From Euclidia mi (taxonomy: Eukaryota > Arthropoda > Insecta > Lepidoptera > Erebidae), in the NCBI GenBank assembly GCA_944739405.2, contig OX123182.2, positions 95,224,051-95,288,050 of the forward strand: 64,000 nt of DNA, given 5' to 3'. Position 1 is the stretch's first letter. Each line of letters starts with the position of its first letter. This document shows, in pieces, positions 1-11,282 of the stretch. A program made the position numbers and the translations under genes. Under the pieces are notes generated by a model. It saw nothing but the letters and a program-made list of their open reading frames with translations. It had not been told where the DNA came from and ran no database searches.

Positions 1-17
1 ATGAAAGAGTTGTTGAA

Positions 18-85
18 TAATCTTGTGAACTGAATAATCGAAGAAATGTTAAAACATTTCTTCGATTATTCAGGTCACAAGATTA
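18..85. repeat. Near-perfect hairpin (copy A only)
   Basis: Two arms of about 32 bp (19-50 and 53-84) are reverse complements with one mismatch, separated by a 2-base loop. The corresponding part of copy B (about 42395-42430) has no such palindrome. Confidence 0.85.
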
Positions 86-742
86 ATTTATTAAAGTTTG
101 CTAACTATACAATTGCAAAGATCTTCAGCAACTTCTTATAGTTCTTTCTAGATCAACTGTGGAATTATGGAACAATGCTGGCAGTAGGTATAGTGCCATG
201 AAGAATGAAACGCCAAAATTTGGTGGGAAACGAAACTGAATTCACAAAATGCCGATTAAACGGTTGGATACAGTCACCTTGCTAATCAGAAATCGGAATG
301 AAATCGAACAAAACTAATATAACTTTCCTTATTGAGTATATTAAGTAAAATCGGAGTCGTTCAGATGTATAATTAAGGAGCCTCAGAGTTCAGTGTTTGA
401 TATAATCGTTCGTTCGATTGCACTGTTGGAAGTTTTGACGGAATTCAGTAACAGCCAAGTAGCAGCATAAAATGCCGTTCCAACTTTTGCTTAACTTAGA
501 ATCGACGAAACCCCACAAAATATTTGAGGTACCAGTGGAGGTTTAACGGCAAGGCAATCTTATAAGCAATGTAGTTAAAAGTTTTTTTTTTTTCATTATA
601 ATATTTCATCGTCCTTATCTTGTTTATGATTTGTACACGTTGTACTTAAGAATATAGTTTAGTACTCAAAAGTTGTTGTAGATTTTTTCTTGTGTACTTA
701 TAAATAAATGTATACTACCATAAACACAACGCTACGCAACCA

Positions 743-780
743 CATCATAACCACTCGGGTGATCCCGGGTGGTTATGATG
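743..780. repeat. Short hairpin (copy A only)
   Basis: Arms 743-759 and 764-780 (17 bp, one mismatch) flank a 4-base loop. Copy B has only the left arm ('catcataaccacccggg', 43484-43500) and then diverges. Confidence 0.8.
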
Positions 781-1934
781 TTTATATGTTCTGATGAACC
801 ACAAATACATTTTGTCAGTATTACAACATGTTTTCGAACTGATTTTTTTCAGTAGGCCATCGTGTGAATGTAGTAGATACGTTTGAGTAAAGCTTGAATG
901 CCATAGTAACCCCAGTAAAATATTAGTTGCATACGAGACTTTTCATTTTGGAATTATACCCATTTTAGTCACTTGTTAGTAGCACAGAATTAATTCAAGG
1001 CGTAACTAACATTCGCTTAGAAAGGCCTCTCTAAATGTTTTTTTATATTGAATAACAATCTTACTTTAGTCAATATAATACGGCGAACATGTATATAATA
1101 TACAAAACACATTTGAATGTCTTGTATTTATATGAAAACCGTGTCCATGTCTGCCAATCAAAAATATCAATATTCCTCAAAGTAAAGTCCTTTAATTTGT
1201 CGCACATGTAAGAGGAAAGTACTCAAAGTAGAACGACTGTATCAATAAAAATGTCACGGAAGACTGAATAAAAATATAATAAATCATTCGACGACGCTGT
1301 TTGTATGAATTAATTTCATTTAGATGGGTATTCGGAACGGGTTAAGGCTTTAATTTTACGATAATTTAGAAATTAAGGGCAATTGCGAGTAATAAATATT
1401 GTTTGCTCTTGTAATTTAATTTTGCTAGGCAAGATTAAGTTTGTTACATTATTTTCTATTCTATATCAACGACCTTGTTTGGATAACAATAAGCAGTTAG
1501 ATGAGAGTAGTTCAATATCGGTTTGAGGTTAGGTCCTTGCAGGAGACCTTTGTTCAACTATTAACATCTTTAGGCTGAGATGATGGTAAAATTATTGTGG
1601 TCTTATATTTTTTTTATACACACATCAAAAAGTCTAAGCAACATACACTTTTTAAAATTATTAATCAATTATTATATCATTTCTTACCAAGTATGTAATA
1701 CCTATGTAAACTTTTTTGATCAAGAGGACATACTAGCTGGTTGCAAAAAAAAATCCGTCATTATTTCGTCGTTCATATTTATTTTTTTCACAAATTCAAA
1801 AGCGAATGCATTTGTTAGAATTTTATAGCGTTTTCTTTGCTTATTAAATTTAGTATTCTGTATCAATTTCATAATTTAAACAATAATTTGAAAAAGTTTT
1901 AAACAAATTTGAATTTTGAGACATTTTTTACGTC

Positions 1935-2988
1935 ATGGAGCGACGTCATTTGAACGCAGATGAAATGCAAAGAGCTGTAGGGATGTTGGAAGCGGGAAGA
2001 AGTCAATCTCAGGTATCTCGGTATTTTGGTATCAACAGAAGCGTTATTTGCCGTCTTCATCAGCGTTACACTAACACGGGAGATCCTGCTGAGCAGCACC
2101 CAGGTCGAGGTAGGTGTACAACCACACGGCAAGTTCGATACATACAACTGACTACAAGACCAGCCGATGTTAACCGCCCGAGAGATAGGTTTAAGGCTAC
2201 AAAATTCAAGTGGTGTTATTGTTAGCTGCCAAACTGTGCGAAATCGACTGCATGAGTATGGCCTACGAGCGCGACGGCCAATTAGGTGCCCACCGACACG
2301 TCACGAGAATCGCGCTCGTCGAAATGAATGGTGGAGGGAACACATTACATGGACACGGGAACAATGGGATAAAATTTTATTTCGCGATGAGTATCGATTT
2401 GGGTTCAAGCCTGACACTAAAAGGGTAAGAGTGTACCGGCGTCTTAGGAATACTGAAACACTGAGGTGTGTTCAGGAAGTGCATCTATACAACGGCTCAA
2501 CAGTTATGGTATGGGCGGGTATTATGAAGAACAGACGAGCTGAGCTCGTTTTTGTAAATGGTAACATGAACGCTGTAAATAACGTTGAGGATGTTCTAAG
2601 GCCTTATGTCCGTCCATTCGCACAAACGCTTGGCTCCGATTTCATGTTGATGCATGACAATGCGCGTTCGCATACAGCTTTGCACACACGGGAGTACTTG
2701 GCAAGGGAAAACATCCTGGTATTGCCTTGTCCTGCACAATCGCCAGACCTCAACCCCATCGAGCATGCATGGGAAATGCTCCAGAGACGTGTTTTAAAGG
2801 TTTTGGATGGAGTGACAACAACCCAACAACTGATGGACTTACTAAAATTTCATTGGGAGCGATTGCCGCAGGATAACATTAACAATCTCATCGGTTCTAT
2901 GAATAATCGGTGCCAGCAAGTTCTCATTAACAGAGGAGGCCTCATTTTTGTTATTTATAGACTCACGTCTGTATCCTCGAAGGGGTAG
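1935..2988 (+). pseudogene. Tc1-like DD34E transposase, one frameshift
   Basis: This enzyme would cut the transposon at its inverted repeats and insert it at TA dinucleotides in the nucleus. The first frame (1935-2225) holds the N-terminal helix-turn-helix DNA-binding region (MERRHLNADEMQRAVGM..., then GINRSVICRLHQRY). The second frame (in use from about 2167) holds the catalytic domain. All three acidic residues are present: D in FRDEYRF, D in MHDNARSH and E in SPDLNPIEHAWE, with 34 residues between the last two (DD34E). The frames overlap near 2160-2225, so a single small indel separates them. The last residues (about FVIYRLTSV) are read from an adjoining SINE fragment, so the natural stop is lost. 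The catalytic part is otherwise long and clean, suggesting a fairly recent insertion. It is probably inactive because of the frameshift. Confidence 0.85.
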
Positions 2989-3077
2989 GCAGAGGTGTAA
3001 TATTACACCAACATTTCGCCATGAATTTTTAGGTCCCAAGTAATAGGGGTCGAGCCTATTGCCGTACCGGGCACATT
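2957..3077 (-). mobile_element. SINE fragment with LINE-type 3' tail
   Basis: The block 'atagactcacgtctgtat...' followed by 'ggggtaggcagaggtgtaat' and ending near 'gccgtaccgggcacatt' matches the longer copy at 10641-10882. It is truncated and lacks the tRNA-like head. It sits at the 3' end of the Tc1-like coding region. Confidence 0.65.
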
Positions 3078-3231
3078 TGTATTAAATTATGCAATTTTTG
3101 TACAACCATTTTATTTTAGTTTATGTTTAGTTGATTAGACACCTTACTTTGTACTACGTACATACAGTACTTACTCGTAATTATTGTTAATTAAGATTAT
3201 TAAAAAAATAACTAATTGTTGTTTAATATTA

Positions 3232-4375
3232 AAAACCGGTCAAGTGCGAGTCGGACTCGCGCACCGATGGTTCCGTACAAACCTGTAGGTATATAAGTAA
3301 AAGTTCACCAGTCATAGTTATGGTATTTTTATTGCCAAATGAAATCTATAACATTACAGTATGGAAAGCTGGAGGAGCATAAATTAAATAAAAAGGGGTC
3401 TTTGTCGTTTGTAATCAGTCATCCTTTATTTTATATTAACATATATCGCTTATTTTATAATATAACTTAAATACCTATACCAGCCTTGCAGCAGCCTTGC
3501 AAAAGTGTGCTGATGAATGATGGTAAGATTTTTTATCAAAGTTATTCATTTACAAAGTTTTAAGTGACTATTAGAAATCTGTTACAAAAATACTTATAAA
3601 GTACAGAATAATTAGCAAAAAGTTTTGAAGACTATGTAATTATTTGAAATCTCAATCTCAATCAGCCTATCGCAGTCCACTGCTGGACATAGGCCTCTCC
3701 CAACACGCACCACAGCACACGGTCCTCAGCCTTCCGCATCCTTTATCTGGGCTATAAGACGTTGCTTCGTACCAAATTTCAAGATTTTGAGTTCACGGGA
3801 AGTACCCTGTAGGTTTTGATTCCCTTGCGAGTAGTCGCAAGTTTAAAAAAATAATTATATTGCTCTTTCTTTTGATTGCGTAGACATAGAACTTTGATTT
3901 TGTTACTGCCTAACGGTGTTATATACCTGAGTATTTGATATGAATTTCAATTTAATACCCCTACGCGTTCAAGAGAAAGGGGTAGTAACTTAAAATTTAT
4001 TAAAAATATTTTTTTATATGCTGTAACTAAAAAAATACGGTTTTCGCAATTTTGCCTTTGTAAGTGATATAAGACGTTGCTTCTTACCAAATTCCAAGAT
4101 TCTGAGTTCACGGGAAATACCCTGTAGGTTTTGATTCCAATGCGAGTTTGAGAATATGCTGCAATTTGCAGCATATTCAGCTGTATCTTTTGATTGCGTT
4201 GGATTAGAAGTTTGATTTTTTTACAGCTCTATGGAACCGTAGATTGGAGTATTTAGTATAAATTTCAGTTTAATACCTCCACGAATTCCTGAGAAAAAGG
4301 GTCTTGACAGACGGACGGACAACAAAGTGATCCTATAAGGGTTCCGTGTTTTTCTTTCGAGTTACGGAACCCTAA
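3232..4375 (+). mobile_element. 'ccggtc' dispersed repeat, two internal 312-bp units
   Basis: Begins 'aaaccggtcaagtgcgagtc' and ends 'tacggaaccctaaaaa'; the subterminal 'ggttccgta' and 'tacggaacc' are inverted. Internally a unit starting 'cgttgcttcgtaccaaattt' occurs at about 3761 and 4073 (312 bp apart). A second copy at 29318-33470 has four units. This is a family I associate with Lepidoptera, but I cannot assign a transposon class. Positions 3442-3655 differ completely from the other copy and carry a SINE-like tail ('ccactgctggacataggcct'). Confidence 0.7.
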
Positions 4376-5558
4376 AAAAGCATAAAAAATTATATAAATA
4401 AGAAAATACTAAGGATTTAATGCGAAAACACATTGTAAAATTGAAATTTGTATGTGTTGCTTAGACTTTTTTGATGTGTATAGTAATAGGCGGCAAACGA
4501 ACAGACGGATCGCCTGATGGTAAGCAATTACCGCCGGCCATGGACACAAGCAACACCACAGGACTCACAAGTGCGTTGCCGCTCTTTGGGGTTGGGAAAA
4601 AGGTTAGGATAAGGAGTGGAATGGGCGAAAAGGAATATGTAGGACCTCCGGCACTCTCAATCACCGAACGAACCGCAACAGTTTAGGTACTGTTACTTTA
4701 CGTCGATTTTCTGTGAGAGGCTAGTACGCGTATTTCATGTACCAGCTGGTGAAAATTCTCAGATAGAAGTTTTCACCTTCTACACACGTTTCTTTTTTGC
4801 CATTAAAATTATATCGGTTACAATCTTTACGTAAGTCTCTAGCTAAATTATCTTGTATTCAGGAAACGATACTATCGAGAAACAGACATATGAATTATTT
4901 TATAAGCACAGATGGAGACATCGAAAATAAAATATATTTTTCTAGAAGCACAAGGAAAATACAGCCACCCTTTTTTAGTTATATTACAATAAAAACATTC
5001 TTCGATATTTGCATGCCAACATCGTATCTTCTCTTGCATATTCAAATAGAAAACGCATTACTTTCCAACTTATATAATTGCCCAATGAAATCATTGCCAG
5101 TCTTAACGGACAATTATTACATTGTAATATATATAAATAAAAACCTGCCAGCATATGGATTTAGAGAAAAAGTTTCTAACATATTGCCTTAATAAAACCC
5201 ATAACCATTTAAACGTTTCCACTTACACCAGAATAATTACTCGAATTGCATTGTCAGTGAACCAGTAGTTATTGACCAAAACTGTATTTTGTGCTCTATT
5301 CTAGAGACAGCTGCGGAGCGGGATCTCCGTTATGGATAAAACCTGACAGCCGGCTAGATATGGCGTTGTACAGCTGTTATTTGTGTTTAGTGTTCTTCTT
5401 CACATGACACATTGGGAAATTTTGTTTCTCTATAAAGAACCTATTTAATCCTTGAGCTACAAAATAAAAAGTGTTTTGTTGGTTGAAATCCAACATGGAC
5501 CACCATTGAGATAAAATGAATAGTACATCTATCTCTTACCTTTAAATTGAATTTACCT

Positions 5559-5830
5559 GACTACGGCAATAGCTAAGTGACAGACTGCTACGCAGAGAGT
5601 CTCGGGTTTGAATCCACGCTGCGCACCGTAGACTTTTCTAAGTTAAGTGCATATTTCATTGTAAATTTTCGCTTGCCAGACGGGAAAGGAAAACATCGTA
5701 AGGAATCCGACTGAAAGTTCTTTATATGTTCTCCTATACATATTATATTCTGGCCAACTAACATTTGGCCTTGGTTGTCGACTCTTATAGTGAGATGAGT
5801 CTCGTTCCGGTCAGTGAGACATTATAGTAA
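5559..5830 (+). mobile_element. tRNA-derived SINE (decayed), shared with copy B
   Basis: An A-box-like 'tagctaagtgacag' is followed by a box B ('ggtttgaatcc', 5605-5615) and a body that matches the SINEs at 50454-50746 and 39123-39439 (minus). It lies at the same relative place as the copy-B element, so it was present before the duplication. Confidence 0.7.
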
Positions 5831-6042
5831 TATATGCTAATAATTAAATTGATCACACAACAAAACATGTTCTTTTTTGTATATTATTATATTTGTTCAT
5901 TTGTTTTTAATTGATTTTCTTAATGTTCAAAACTAATGATGTACAGTTCATAGATAAGATTATATGAAATTTAATTGAATTTAAAATAAAATTAATTAAT
6001 GTGTTATATCACAATAAGCTTTACTATTTCAACATAACATAA

Positions 6043-6140
6043 CATAATAAACTTCACGCCTTTTATCCCCGAAGGGGTAGGCAGAGGTGTATTACACACC
6101 CACACTTCGCCAGTCATGTTTCAGTCCCAATGTAATAGGG
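6043..6140 (-). mobile_element. Truncated SINE
   Basis: Contains 'ggggtaggcagaggtgtatt' and 'cacacttcgccag', as in the SINEs at 13378 and 53764. Only the 3' part is present. Confidence 0.55.
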
Positions 6141-6352
6141 GGCAAAATAATGAAACAAATATTTACAAAGCTTCAAATTGAATTCCCACAAATAATTTGT
6201 GATGAATAGTAATTTGAAACAATATGCACATATGTACCTAGTAGTTTAACATTTCTGCAAACTGTTCATTCAGTCAGAGCTAATTGTATTAGTAGCATAG
6301 TATTTGGCATGATTGAATAAAATTGTACAGTATTTTATTTAAATATATATAT

Positions 6353-6450
6353 TATTTTAAAATATTTATGTATTTTATTTATCTTATATTTTAAATATTT
6401 ATGTATTTTATTTATCTTATATTTTTAAATATTTATGTATTTTATTTGTT
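6353..6450. repeat. AT-rich minisatellite, about 34 bp x 3
   Basis: Three tandem copies of a unit containing 'aaatatttatgtattttatt'. Copy B has only two (about 50925-50990), so the array has changed length since the duplication. Confidence 0.75.
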
Positions 6451-6852
6451 ACCCCCCGCAACAGAGGCAATAAGTCCTCTCTTTAATCATAAAGACCATA
6501 CCCTGCTATACATCGCGCAGTCGGATAAAAATTCATGAAGACTAAGTTACAATATGAATTAGATTTCAACAATATTTTATGTATGATCTTAGTATCAAAC
6601 AAGGCCAAATTGATCTAGGATTGTAAGCTTATTACAAAATATTTTTTTTGTTACACTGAACTTCAATAGCAAGTTTTATAAGTGGATATAGCATTATCTT
6701 GTTGATTTTGTTGTCCATCGATACAATTATTTTTGTTGTGGTAGCTAAGTACAAAATTATCCAGTAGGTTGTCCCCCAGAAAAGAGGGCTCCTAAGGAGA
6801 TACAGAAATTACAGCATTCCAGTTAATCAATCTTCATTTGCAGTAGCCAAAA

Positions 6853-7944
6853 TCTATATATATAAAAGAAAGTCATGTTAGTTACACTATTCATAATTCA
6901 AGAACGGCTGAACCGATTTGGCTGAAAATTGGTGGAGAGGTAGCTCAGAACCAGGAAAAACACATAGGATACAATTAGTTGCAAAAAATAATCTGTGACG
7001 GATTTTAGAGAGGGTCGAAGTTTGTAGGGACAAACCTCCTACCTATTGACAGTAAGAACGCATGCGCTGTAATAATTGAGTGCTGCGCATGTGCTATCGT
7101 GCCTATATCTGTCAGTACTGTCACATTATACATTGTCATATGGTGCACTGTCATTACTTCGTTCGCTTACTTATATAAACTAATAATTATTGTGACAGCC
7201 TTGGCTAATCCCTACTAATATTAAGTATAAATGCGAAAATGTGTATGTATGTAAATGTATGTATCAATTTTACGCTAAATCGGTAATAATAAACAATCGG
7301 TTTTTAAGATGTGCTTTATTTCAAAAACTGCTGACTACATATCTTTCAAACCAATTTTCGTTGGAAGTTTTTATAACGATCTACAGCATATATTATTTTT
7401 AAGTTTTGTCACTCTCTTACTTTAAAAGTAAGAGGGACACACACACCCATTTTACTACTTTGGAACCGTATATCTTTCAGACGATTGACTTTGAGAAACA
7501 ATGGTCTTAGGAACCTCGAAGTAATTTTTAACGATCCATTTTCCACATCAGTTCCATGTATGAAGAGCCCCCTTAATATTCAAAAGAGGCCTAGTCCAGC
7601 AGTGGACTGTTAACGGCTGATAATGATGCTAATGTCGTAAAGCGGTTCACAGAATACATCTACCTACCAATTTTCAAATGTGTAAACTGAATAGTTCCGG
7701 CTTAAATTGGCTGTGATATACGTATAGACTGACAGACATAGCGCGTCTATAAGGATTCCGTGTTTAGCCATTTTTGACTACGGAACTTCAAAAATACTGA
7801 TTACAGAAATGTTTTAATACTTCTTGCGGTTATATTTCTTATTAGTCTCTTTGAACAGAATTAAAACGAAAATTACTATCGAACGATGAAGGAGTTTTGC
7901 GTTACTCCGAATTTAATGTGAGCGAAGCCGCGGGCAAAAGCTAG
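6853..7944 (+). mobile_element. Helitron-like non-autonomous element
   Basis: Starts 'tctatatatataaaag' directly after A and ends '...agccgcgggcaaaagctag' directly before T. A 5' TC, a 3' CTAG, a GC-rich palindrome ('ccgcgg') about 10 bases before the end, and insertion between A and T without target duplication are Helitron hallmarks. Copy B shows the uninterrupted site ('gcagtagccgaaac', about 51364). No helicase or Rep frame is visible. The interior has a tRNA-SINE-like tail near 7590-7630. Confidence 0.6.
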
Positions 7945-8626
7945 TATGTATATAGCTAGCAGATGCCATTAAGTCAGGATAGAAAGGGCTGCAGAGTTAT
8001 ACTCAAGAACCAACGTCATCTGTTTATGAGTGCACTACATTACATAGATTTTATAATATACCTAGCAAATGATATTAAGCAGTAACATTACAGTAGGCAC
8101 TACCCACGCAACTGGCAAAACTTATAAATAATAATACGTGCATACTGATTTCAAGCTCATATAGATACAAAATACTACAAAAATAAAACAGAAATATTCT
8201 AGAAAGCATGAAAAAATGACACAATATTATTAACTCTGTATCAGTTACTGTTAGGCTACACTTATTAACACCCACCGCGGAAAACGGAGAAAATGCGTTT
8301 GTATATTTTATTATTACCTTCTCAAGATATAAGAAAACAAGGTGCAGAGAAATATTTGCTCTTAATAGTTTCTGACGGGCGTGACGTATGAGTACACTCG
8401 CTAACTCACTATTAATTACTCCTGCCTATGTGCAGCGGAGAGAAATATGGTTTAACGGTATGAGAATTTAAAGTAAATAACGTTAAAATTACAGGATCAT
8501 AGACTAGGGGAGGACTAAAGAAATACCCCTTGAAAATTAAGGATGATTGGCGGTTCAGCGGTGGAATAAATGAGCCTTAGAAAACGCTATTTTAACCAAC
8601 AAGATAAATAAAAATAACTACGTTAA

Positions 8627-9097
8627 AAACAACCGACTTCAAAAACGGAAAAGTGAAAAATAATAAAGATTTAACATTAATTAAATACTACCTATTATTT
8701 ATATGTGCTACTTACTAATTGGTTTGAAGTCGGTGCCAAGCCTTAAACAAATAATAATATTTTAATCACTTAAATGAATACGAGCAAATTAATACAATGA
8801 AATGACTACTATAAAGATGCATAAATAAACCTAATAAAGAGCAATTTGATCTTAATATTATAAGCAGCTTCAGTTAATACGAAGAATAATGAAAAAAATT
8901 AATACGAAAATGTATTGAACAGAATGTGAATTCATGAGAATTATGAAATGTCTTCTTTAATTTAAAGGCTTTTGTAATTTGATTTGGCACCGACTTCAAA
9001 CCAATTAGTAAATAGCACATATAAATAATAGGTAGTATTTAATTAATGTTATATCTTTATTATTTTTCACTTTTCCGTTTTTGAAGTCGGTTGTTTA
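8627..9097. mobile_element. MITE with about 110-bp terminal inverted repeats at TTAA
   Basis: The left arm, from 'aaacaaccgacttcaaaaac' to 'gaagtcggtgccaa' (about 8627-8740), is the reverse complement of about 8984-9097 with few mismatches. It is preceded by TTAA (8623-8626) and followed by a degenerate ATAA. The mirrored parent sequence implies that the original site was 'cgttaaccgc'. The roughly 240-bp core has no coding potential. Confidence 0.75.
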
Positions 9098-9320
9098 TAA
9101 CCGCTTGACCGCTAGCGCGAATTCACCGAATTCACTTGACCGCTCACGTTCTAAACAAAATGTCGGGCCGCCGCTCGCCAGATGGGCGCGCTAATATAAA
9201 CATTTATTGTTGATAAGTCGGTAACATGAGTAAGTTGAAATGATGTTTTTCTTCAACCTTATAAATGACTCTTTCAAGTCGTATGAATTCTTTGTTGATA
9301 TTTATTTTCTAATTTATTAT

Positions 9321-9720
9321 ACTTAGCAGCGAACATTGACTATCGTTGAAAAAACACTTTGTGTATTTTAAACAGGATTATTTTAAAAAGAAAATCGATG
9401 ACATACATATTTTATGAGTTTTAACTGTAGAGGGATTCTATCTACACCGAATTAAATAAAAAAAAACATGTATCATAGCATAAAAATATTTAATTACACG
9501 CATACGATAAGCACGTAATTACTTAGCAGCGAACATTGACTATCGTTGAAAAATACACTTTGTGTATTTTAAACAGGATTATTTTAAAAAGTAAATCGAT
9601 GACATACATATATTATGAGTTTTAACTGTAGAGGGGTTCTATCTACACTGAATTAAATAAAAAAAAACATGTATCATAGCATAAAAATATTTAATTACAC
9701 GCATACGATAAGCACGTAAT
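9321..9720. repeat. 200-bp tandem duplication
   Basis: Two adjacent copies of a unit beginning 'acttagcagcgaacattgac' start at 9321 and 9521, exactly 200 bp apart, with only a few differences. Confidence 0.9.
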
Positions 9721-10092
9721 CACGGAGCGCGCGAAACAAAGAGTGGCATTTGAAATTATTTTTTCGTTCCGGGTTAATGATTTTAAGACTTGCTTCGTAT
9801 TTTTAGCATCAAGAAATGTTCAATGATTTAAATAGAACAGAGAAAAATAATTTAAAACATTACGTAATAGAAAGAAACAGTCAATTCAGACCGAGTATAG
9901 CGCTGTAACCAAAAAGGGAAAATAGTCACTTGTGCGCGGTCTACGGCATTTCGAAAAAGGGAGAATAGTCACTTGTGCGCGGTCAAGCGGTTAACGTAGT
10001 TATTTTTATTTCATACTTTTTAGTGAACCTATTGTTATATTGTCAACTAGTTATAGGTAGACCTACAAAAGGTGCTGCGCGCCTTAAAATAT

Positions 10093-10380
10093 AGATCTCA
10101 AGAAACGGGAACGAATAAAAGTAGTCGTCTCTGTAAAAATGCTCTTCGGGACACAGTTTTACGTTCTTGTGAGACTATTAAAGATCCTGAAAAACGTTTG
10201 TTGGCCAGGAAAGCATATATGAAATCACGTTAACGTCAAGAAACTCTTAAACAGTATAATTCTAGACTCGGTAAGATCCAAGAGCGTCTAGCGAATGAGT
10301 CTTTTGAGCAGAGAGCTAATAGACTTGGTCTCATTAATAATCGACACATCATGGCATTACCGCATGGTTTAAGTCTTTGA
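10093..10380 (+). pseudogene. Basic Glu/Arg-rich coding remnant, possibly transposon N-terminal region
   Basis: About 95 codons are open apart from one stop. The translation has repeated charged segments such as RQETLKQYNSRLGKIQERL and ANESFEQRANRLGLINNRH before a stop at 10378-10380. The recurrent 'ES.EQR..RL' spacing is reminiscent of N-terminal regions of some arthropod mobile-element proteins (Helitron replicases among them), but no diagnostic catalytic motif is visible. There is no clear start codon. It lies inside the copy-A-only block. It could be a chance frame; the low stop density and heptad-like charge pattern argue mildly against that. Confidence 0.3.
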
Positions 10381-10640
10381 AGTCACCATTATCATCATTG
10401 TGCAATTCAAATAGATTTTTGTAATTACTGAGTTCGTATGGCCACCTTCTGACTCCTTCAGCGGACGAGAACGAGCCCAAACTCTATAAAATTTTGTCAA
10501 TTAATTACTGAGTTCCTATATTATTACTATGGCCACCTTTCGATTCCATCATCAGAGCAGCTCTATGTCATAATAACTTTTCATTGTCATACAATTTAAA
10601 TACGTAGGTATACAAAACCAGACATCCGATGTCTGACATA

Positions 10641-10882
10641 TTTTTTTATAGACTCACGTCTGTATCCCCAAAGGATTAGGCAGAGGTGTAATATTACACC
10701 CACATTTCCCATGAATTTTTAGGTCCCACGTAATAGGGGGCGAGCCTATTGCCGTACCGGGCACATTACCAGACTCCGTGCTGCTACTGAAAATTACCTA
10801 ACGGAAAACCCAATAACACTTTGCCCGACCCGGGAATCGAACCCGAGACCTCCCAATCATCAATCAACGAGGCAGTCTGTCC
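10641..10882 (-). mobile_element. tRNA-derived SINE, near complete
   Basis: On the minus strand it reads a box B ('ggttcgattccc', about 10833-10844), then a body, then a tail complementary to 'tttttttatagactcacgtc'. The tail matches the 3' end of the LINE fragment at 31955-32350, suggesting that the SINE uses that LINE's machinery. Private to copy A. Confidence 0.75.
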
Positions 10883-10937
10883 ATTCCTTTTTGAAGTTTC
10901 TAGAATTTTCTAATTTTTATTCGAAATATTTAAATAA

Positions 10938-11282
10938 TATTTTGATGATGCTGGCGCTGCTGCTGCATCTGCGGAAACCCTCAAACGGCGCAAATACGGA
11001 AACCTGGCTGGTAATTACGTTTTTGAGCCGTTTGGGGTCGAAACGCTGGGGCCATGGGGCCCCAGTGCACGCGCATTATACAAAGAAATCGCCAGAAGGC
11101 TGATCGATGCCTCCCGTGAACAGAGGGCTGGTTTATATCTCGCTGAGAGAATAAGCATTGCCATTCAACGTGGCAATGCTGCCAGCCTTCTGGGCACGCT
11201 ACCGCTCGACAGCGTTGCGGTGGAATTTAATTTTTTATTATATTTTATTTACTTTTCTTTTCATACTTTTGCTTTTTTATAG
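10938..11282 (+). pseudogene. C-terminal fragment of a LINE ORF2
   Basis: An open frame without an initiating Met runs to TAG at 11280-11282. It reads DDAGAAAASAETLKRRKYG, then FEPFGVETLGPWGPSA, then ISIAIQRGNAASLLGTLPLD. I associate the 'VETLGPWGP' and 'IQRGNAASLLGT' blocks with the extreme C terminus of some insect non-LTR retrotransposon polyproteins. The reverse transcriptase core is absent, so this is a 5'-truncated insertion. An AT-rich 3' UTR follows to about 11390, ending near 'aagataaaaaaaaata'. The clade is unresolved. Confidence 0.5.

Larger units (their letters stand above)
1619..4478 (+). mobile_element. Tc1/mariner-superfamily (Tc1-like) DNA transposon
   Basis: The left end reads 'cacatcaaaaagtctaagca' after a TA, and the right end is its near-exact reverse complement ('tgcttagacttttttgatgtg', 4458-4478) before a TA. 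Terminal inverted repeats of about 28 bp with a TA target duplication fit Tc1/mariner. It encodes a DD34E transposase (1935-2988). Without the nested 'ccggtc' repeat (3232-4375) and SINE fragment (2957-3077) it would be about 1.6 kb, normal for Tc1-like elements. The host site is the 5' poly-T edge of another retroposon. Confidence 0.85.
1608..4732 (-). mobile_element. 'ggcggc' retroposon, split by a Tc1-like insertion
   Basis: Copy B reads straight through from 'gtggtcttatat' to 'ctcatgtacc' at 44880-44900. In copy A the same two flanks are separated by this block. The outer parts are a poly-T run at about 1608-1616 and 4481-4732, which contains 'ggcggcaaacgaacagacgg'. The same family lies on the other strand at 62788-63093. 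The poly-T end suggests a retroposon with a poly-A tail on the minus strand. It is a dispersed repeat of a type I associate with Lepidoptera; its class (SINE or LINE-derived) is not resolved. A Tc1-like transposon occupies 1619-4478 inside it. Confidence 0.65.
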
